Of a stretch of DNA of 34,488 nucleotides, positions 31,115 to 34,488 are shown piece after piece; positions within the stretch are counted from its first letter, which is position 1, and every line of letters begins with the position of its first letter. This DNA comes from Pelargonium cotyledonis (Eukaryota; Streptophyta; Magnoliopsida; Geraniales; Geraniaceae), in the NCBI GenBank assembly GCA_036897625.1, contig JAYMTA010000220.1:1-34488 (forward strand), read 5' to 3'. The notes beneath the pieces are model-generated. The model did no database searches, was not told the origin of the DNA, and saw only the letters and a list, made by a program, of their open reading frames with translations. Both the position numbers and the translations under genes were made by a program.

Positions 31115-33938
31115 ATGCTTTCCTATACATGCTTGTTGAGCAACTGCTACTTTCGCGCCGGCGCCGGCGCCGGCATCGGAGCTGCAATGGCTGAGCAAGC
31201 GTTTTACACAATCCTGAGCTCCAAAACTCCCAAATATCCTAATTATCGTCTTCTTCGTCGCCTCAATTACAGTATCATTAGCTGCGTAGCAGCGGATGAG
31301 AAGGATGCGAAAACTGAGAAATTAGGGTTTCGAAGCCATAATTTGGTTTCCTTGGAATACGCCGACCTCAAGCTCTCTCCCGAATCTTCCAAGGTACTGT
31401 CATTTTTTTATGGTCAGTTTCACAAACTTTGCACTGCTTGGTTCATGAATTCAATAGAACCAGTACTAATTTCAATATATATGTGCAGGAATTGGGATCT
31501 TTGAGAGTGAGGCAACATGTGAATCCACTTCGTTCCACACTTTGTGTGAGTTTGTGTTCATATATTTATTTTAGTATTTAATGAACTTTAGTTTGAAATA
31601 AACCCGAGCTCGAGCTTGATTATCTTTTATCGAGTCGAGCTCGGATCTTAATTTACAAGTTCGTTCGAGCTTGAATCTAACTCCAACCATGTAAAAAGGT
31701 AATGAGCCAAGCCTTAATCTATTAGCTCGATCAAGCTCGAGTTTGTGTTCATATTATATATTTTGGTACACCCCAATGGCCAATGATTACATTCCGACCA
31801 TTTTGATGGCTGAACTAAATTTATGCCAATATAGTTTCTCAAATCTTTGAAAAACAGCCAAAGTGGTTCCGGCGCTAAATATTGTCAACTTTTTCGTTAG
31901 CTTTTTCGATGTGGCTTAAAAATTAAAGAAAAAAATAATATCAATTACATAATTAGTGTTGATGTGAAATATCGTTATTGATTTTTTGGTCACAGCTGAT
32001 TGTGGAAAGTTAACAGTACTCAAAGTCGGAACTATTTTGGTTGTCTATATAATATTTGAGGGACCATATTGACACAAGTTTAGTCTAGGTACCAAAATGG
32101 TTGGATCCTAGTAATTGAGGGACAAAAATAGTAGTTGATCTTATATGTTTGTTCATCTCTCACGTGCTGTGTTGTGTTGGGGTGATTTTTGTGGCATTTG
32201 TTACTGATGGTTATTATTGTATTTGACTATGAAGAATGTACTCAGAAAGTTGCTTTAATTTGCTAATTTTGAGTGTTGATGACTTGATGATGAGTAGATT
32301 CCTGCCCCAGTTCCGGATTGGAATCAAGTCTTTCGGGACCCGAAATTGCCACTCATGGTTGATGTTGGAAGTGGTAATGATTTTCTTTTTTGAACTATAG
32401 CCAAATCAATTAAGTGTTACGAATTGGTTATAATGGTTGGGGGTGTTGTTATGTATATGCTCAAGTAGTTTCTAAGTTTGAAATGGTTTCTGAAATCAGT
32501 TTTGTGGTACACTTGCAATAACTACTAAGTATAAGAATTGAGGCAACGTTTGAATTAGAAAAATTGTCCAGAAATGTGAATGATATTCTTGTTCTTCAGG
32601 TGTGAATTAGGCCTTTTTATATTCCCATTCCTATTCTTAATTACCATTCCCAATCTAAAACTTTACGCTATCTGAATTCTTATAAACTAATTAGCAAATT
32701 TGGGCAAGCATTGGCTAAGAAATACCGACATGAGGAGGGTAGCTACTTAGCTTAACTCCCTTCTTTTTGTTATATGTACTCAATGGTTGCTTCTCTAAAG
32801 TAGATGGGTTGCATACTATCATCACATATCTGAATATCGCGTGAGAGAATTTAGTTGGGAGAAACTAAAAGAAGTAGGGGTAGGGTAAACCTGAGTGTAC
32901 ATGGAAAACAGTGAAATAGCCACCATAGCACGTGACTAAACAAAGGATATAGGATCAGACAGGACGAGGGGGAGGAGCTTGGGAAACGACTTTGTTGGTG
33001 TTGGTGTTGTTGTTGACTTGTAGTTTTCTTTTTCTTTTACGTTGCAAACGGAGGATAGAGGGAGTGTCTCTCTGCAACATCGTAATAAGTGTTAGGTTTC
33101 TTGAACTAAATCACCTCGCTGTAATTTTTTTCTCTTTCTTCACAATATCCACTTATATGCATGAATGGATGATGTTTGGATGTTATCACTATCAATGTTG
33201 AAAAGACAACTTGTAAATTATTTATTTATCTAACAATTGCAAATTCACAGGCAGTGGCAGATTTCTTATGTGGCTTGCGAAGAACAATCCCGATTCAGGA
33301 AATTATCTGGGGATGGAAATTCGAGAGAAAGTATTATTACAAACCCCTCAATATATACATACATACGTATACATTTATAATCAATTGCTTTATTTCTTGA
33401 CGGTCTTCCAAATATATAGCTTCTTCTTTTTCTGTGTGATAAGGACATTTTATCTCCATGCAGCTGGTCAAGCGTGCAGAGGTTTGGGTCAAAGAGCTAG
33501 CTCTTAGCAACATGTAAGGTTGTGGAAATTCATTTTATGAGGGTTGGGGGAGGGTTAGAAACAAACAACATTTTATCGGCAATTTACGCTGGATGAGTTG
33601 AACTGAATTGCAGACATTTCATATTTGCAAACGCCACGGTTTCTTTTGAATGGCTAGTTTCATCTTACCCTGGACCGTTGACGCTGGTTTCAATTCTGGT
33701 GAGTACCGTGTACCATGAAGATTGCATAGTGTTTGTATATGTTTCCCTGGCAAGTCTACGTTCTATCCAAAGTTTTTTTTTTTTTTTTTATGTACCATAG
33801 CTTTACAGTGAAGTAATTATTGGCTCGTATATTATGCAGTGCCCAGACCCTCATTTTAAGAAAAGGAATCATAAGAGAAGGGTTGTGCAGAAGCCTTTGG
33901 TGGATTCTATTATAAACAGTTTAATGCCTGGAGGAAAG
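31115..33938 (+). CDS. tRNA (guanine-N7)-methyltransferase, TrmB family (partial, 3' end beyond window)
   Basis: Seven exons (31115-31393, 31489-31545, 32298-32373, 33251-33330, 33464-33513, 33614-33698, 33840-33938) join in frame to 242 residues. The S-adenosylmethionine loop is DVGSGSGRF (134-142), followed by YLGMEIREK and HFIFANATV. The family signature CPDPHFKKRNHKRRVVQKP (210-228) is intact, then LVDSIINSLMPGGK. The enzyme methylates N7 of guanosine, usually G46, in tRNA variable loops. The N-terminal extension of about 95 residues lacks a match in bacterial TrmB and suggests organelle targeting; a second in-frame ATG at 31187 (MAEQAFYTIL) follows a GC-rich Ala-Gly codon run. The donor after 33938 (AAAG|GTACGT) shows that coding continues past the right edge. 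All junctions are GT-AG. Confidence 0.93.
31600..31750. repeat. GAGCTCGAGC-type dispersed repeat in methyltransferase intron 2
   Basis: Words such as CCCGAGCTCGAGCTTGATT, GAGTCGAGCTCGG, GTTCGTTCGAGCTTG and AGCTCGATCAAGCTCGAG cluster here. Such stretches are common dispersed repeats in plants; the class is not determined. Confidence 0.45.
31781..32117. mobile_element. Foldback MITE in methyltransferase intron 2
   Basis: The left arm (CCGACCATTTTGATGGCTGA, AATATAGTTTCTCAAAT, CAAAGTGGTTCCGGCG) pairs with the complement of the right arm (ATTTGAGGGACCATATTGAC, CCAAAATGGTTGG, AAGTCGGAACTATTTTGG). Arms are about 120 bp with a short loop. Ends and target duplication were not fixed. Confidence 0.65.
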
Positions 33939-34054
33939 GTACGTGTTTATGCTTAACATTTGACCGGAAAATGTTGCGTGTAGTTTCCTTCATGAATGCC
34001 TTTTTGTTTTGGTAGTTGCTGTCTGTGCTATGTCCTCGGTTATATGATTACTAG

Positions 34055-34488
34055 CACTACAAGAAAACTGTTTATTAGCTACGGAAATTTCCGTCGTTAA
34101 TACACTAAAATCTGTCGCTAATCAGCATCTGCGACGGACACGCGACGGATTGAATTCCGTCTCTAAAAACCTCCCCGGCGCTGATCAGAGACGGAATTAG
34201 CTACGGAATTTCCGTAGCTGATCACTGATTAGTTATTTTAATTAATTAATTAATTTGTTTAATTGAATTAATTATTATTGTAGTTATTTTTTTTTTGGGT
34301 TATAAAATGAAACTTGATACAAACAAGTGATTTTCTTGATTATATATAAAGACAGAAGATTGTATATATTATAGAAATTAATAATCCATTGAAGACAAGG
34401 CCATTGGCATGGCCATTACAACATTATTGTGAAATGAAATTTAGACAATCATACACAACTCTTGAAAATTAAAGACTCAAACAACAGA
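34055..34488. mobile_element. CACTA (En/Spm-type) transposon terminus, cut by the window edge
   Basis: The sequence CACTACAAGAAAAC at 34055 is the standard end of plant CACTA elements. It is followed by subterminal repeats of ACGGAAATTTCCGT and GCGACGGA / GAGACGGAATT type in both orientations to about 34225, then AT-rich DNA. The other end (TTTTCTTGTAGTG) is not in the window. It lies in the intron after exon 7 of the methyltransferase gene. Confidence 0.75.

Overview
The window is nuclear DNA from a flowering plant, most likely a eudicot. Evidence: genes interrupted by AT-rich GT-AG introns, nuclear genes for organelle-targeted proteins (a mitochondrial ribosomal protein, a plastid ribosomal protein, a plastid sigma factor), a plant Polycomb reader (LHP1/TFL2), and plant-type mobile elements (CACTA, Mutator-like foldback, TRIM, SINE, LINE tail). 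I cannot name the species.

Layout, left to right. (1) 484-3604 minus: nuclear-encoded mitochondrial ribosomal protein S2 in one large exon (2963-3604). It is followed on the same strand by six phase-compatible exons whose product resembles UDP-glucose pyrophosphorylase (UGPase). (2) 4757-6585 plus: plastid ribosomal protein L3, two exons, divergent from RPS2 across about 1.15 kb. (3) 7479-7835 minus: an intronless small membrane protein of unknown function. (4) 9558-15249 minus: LHP1/TFL2, six exons, with chromodomain and chromo shadow domain. (5) 16536-24070 minus: plastid RNA polymerase sigma factor SIG2/SIGB, seven exons. (6) 26458-30166 minus: a plastid-predicted alpha/beta hydrolase with GHSAGG nucleophile elbow, seven exons. 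(7) 31115 to beyond the right edge, plus: tRNA (guanine-N7)-methyltransferase of the TrmB family, seven exons visible, 3' end missing.

Five of the seven genes serve organelles or look targeted to them. The exception with a clear function is LHP1, which acts in the nucleus. I see no operon-like relation; the shared theme may be chance.

The most unusual features are the apparent RPS2-UGPase chimera, in which the RPS2 stop codon lies inside the splice donor that would join it to the UGPase-like exons, and three unrelated tandem-repeat arrays, each confined to one intron of three of the genes (RPL3, LHP1, SIG2). The non-coding DNA also holds two short GGGTC-rich or GTTCGTG-rich dispersed repeat families, two foldback elements, two TRIM fossils, a SINE, a LINE tail and one CACTA terminus. 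All exon boundaries were read by eye from GT/AG sites, reading frame and remembered family sequences; no alignment was run.
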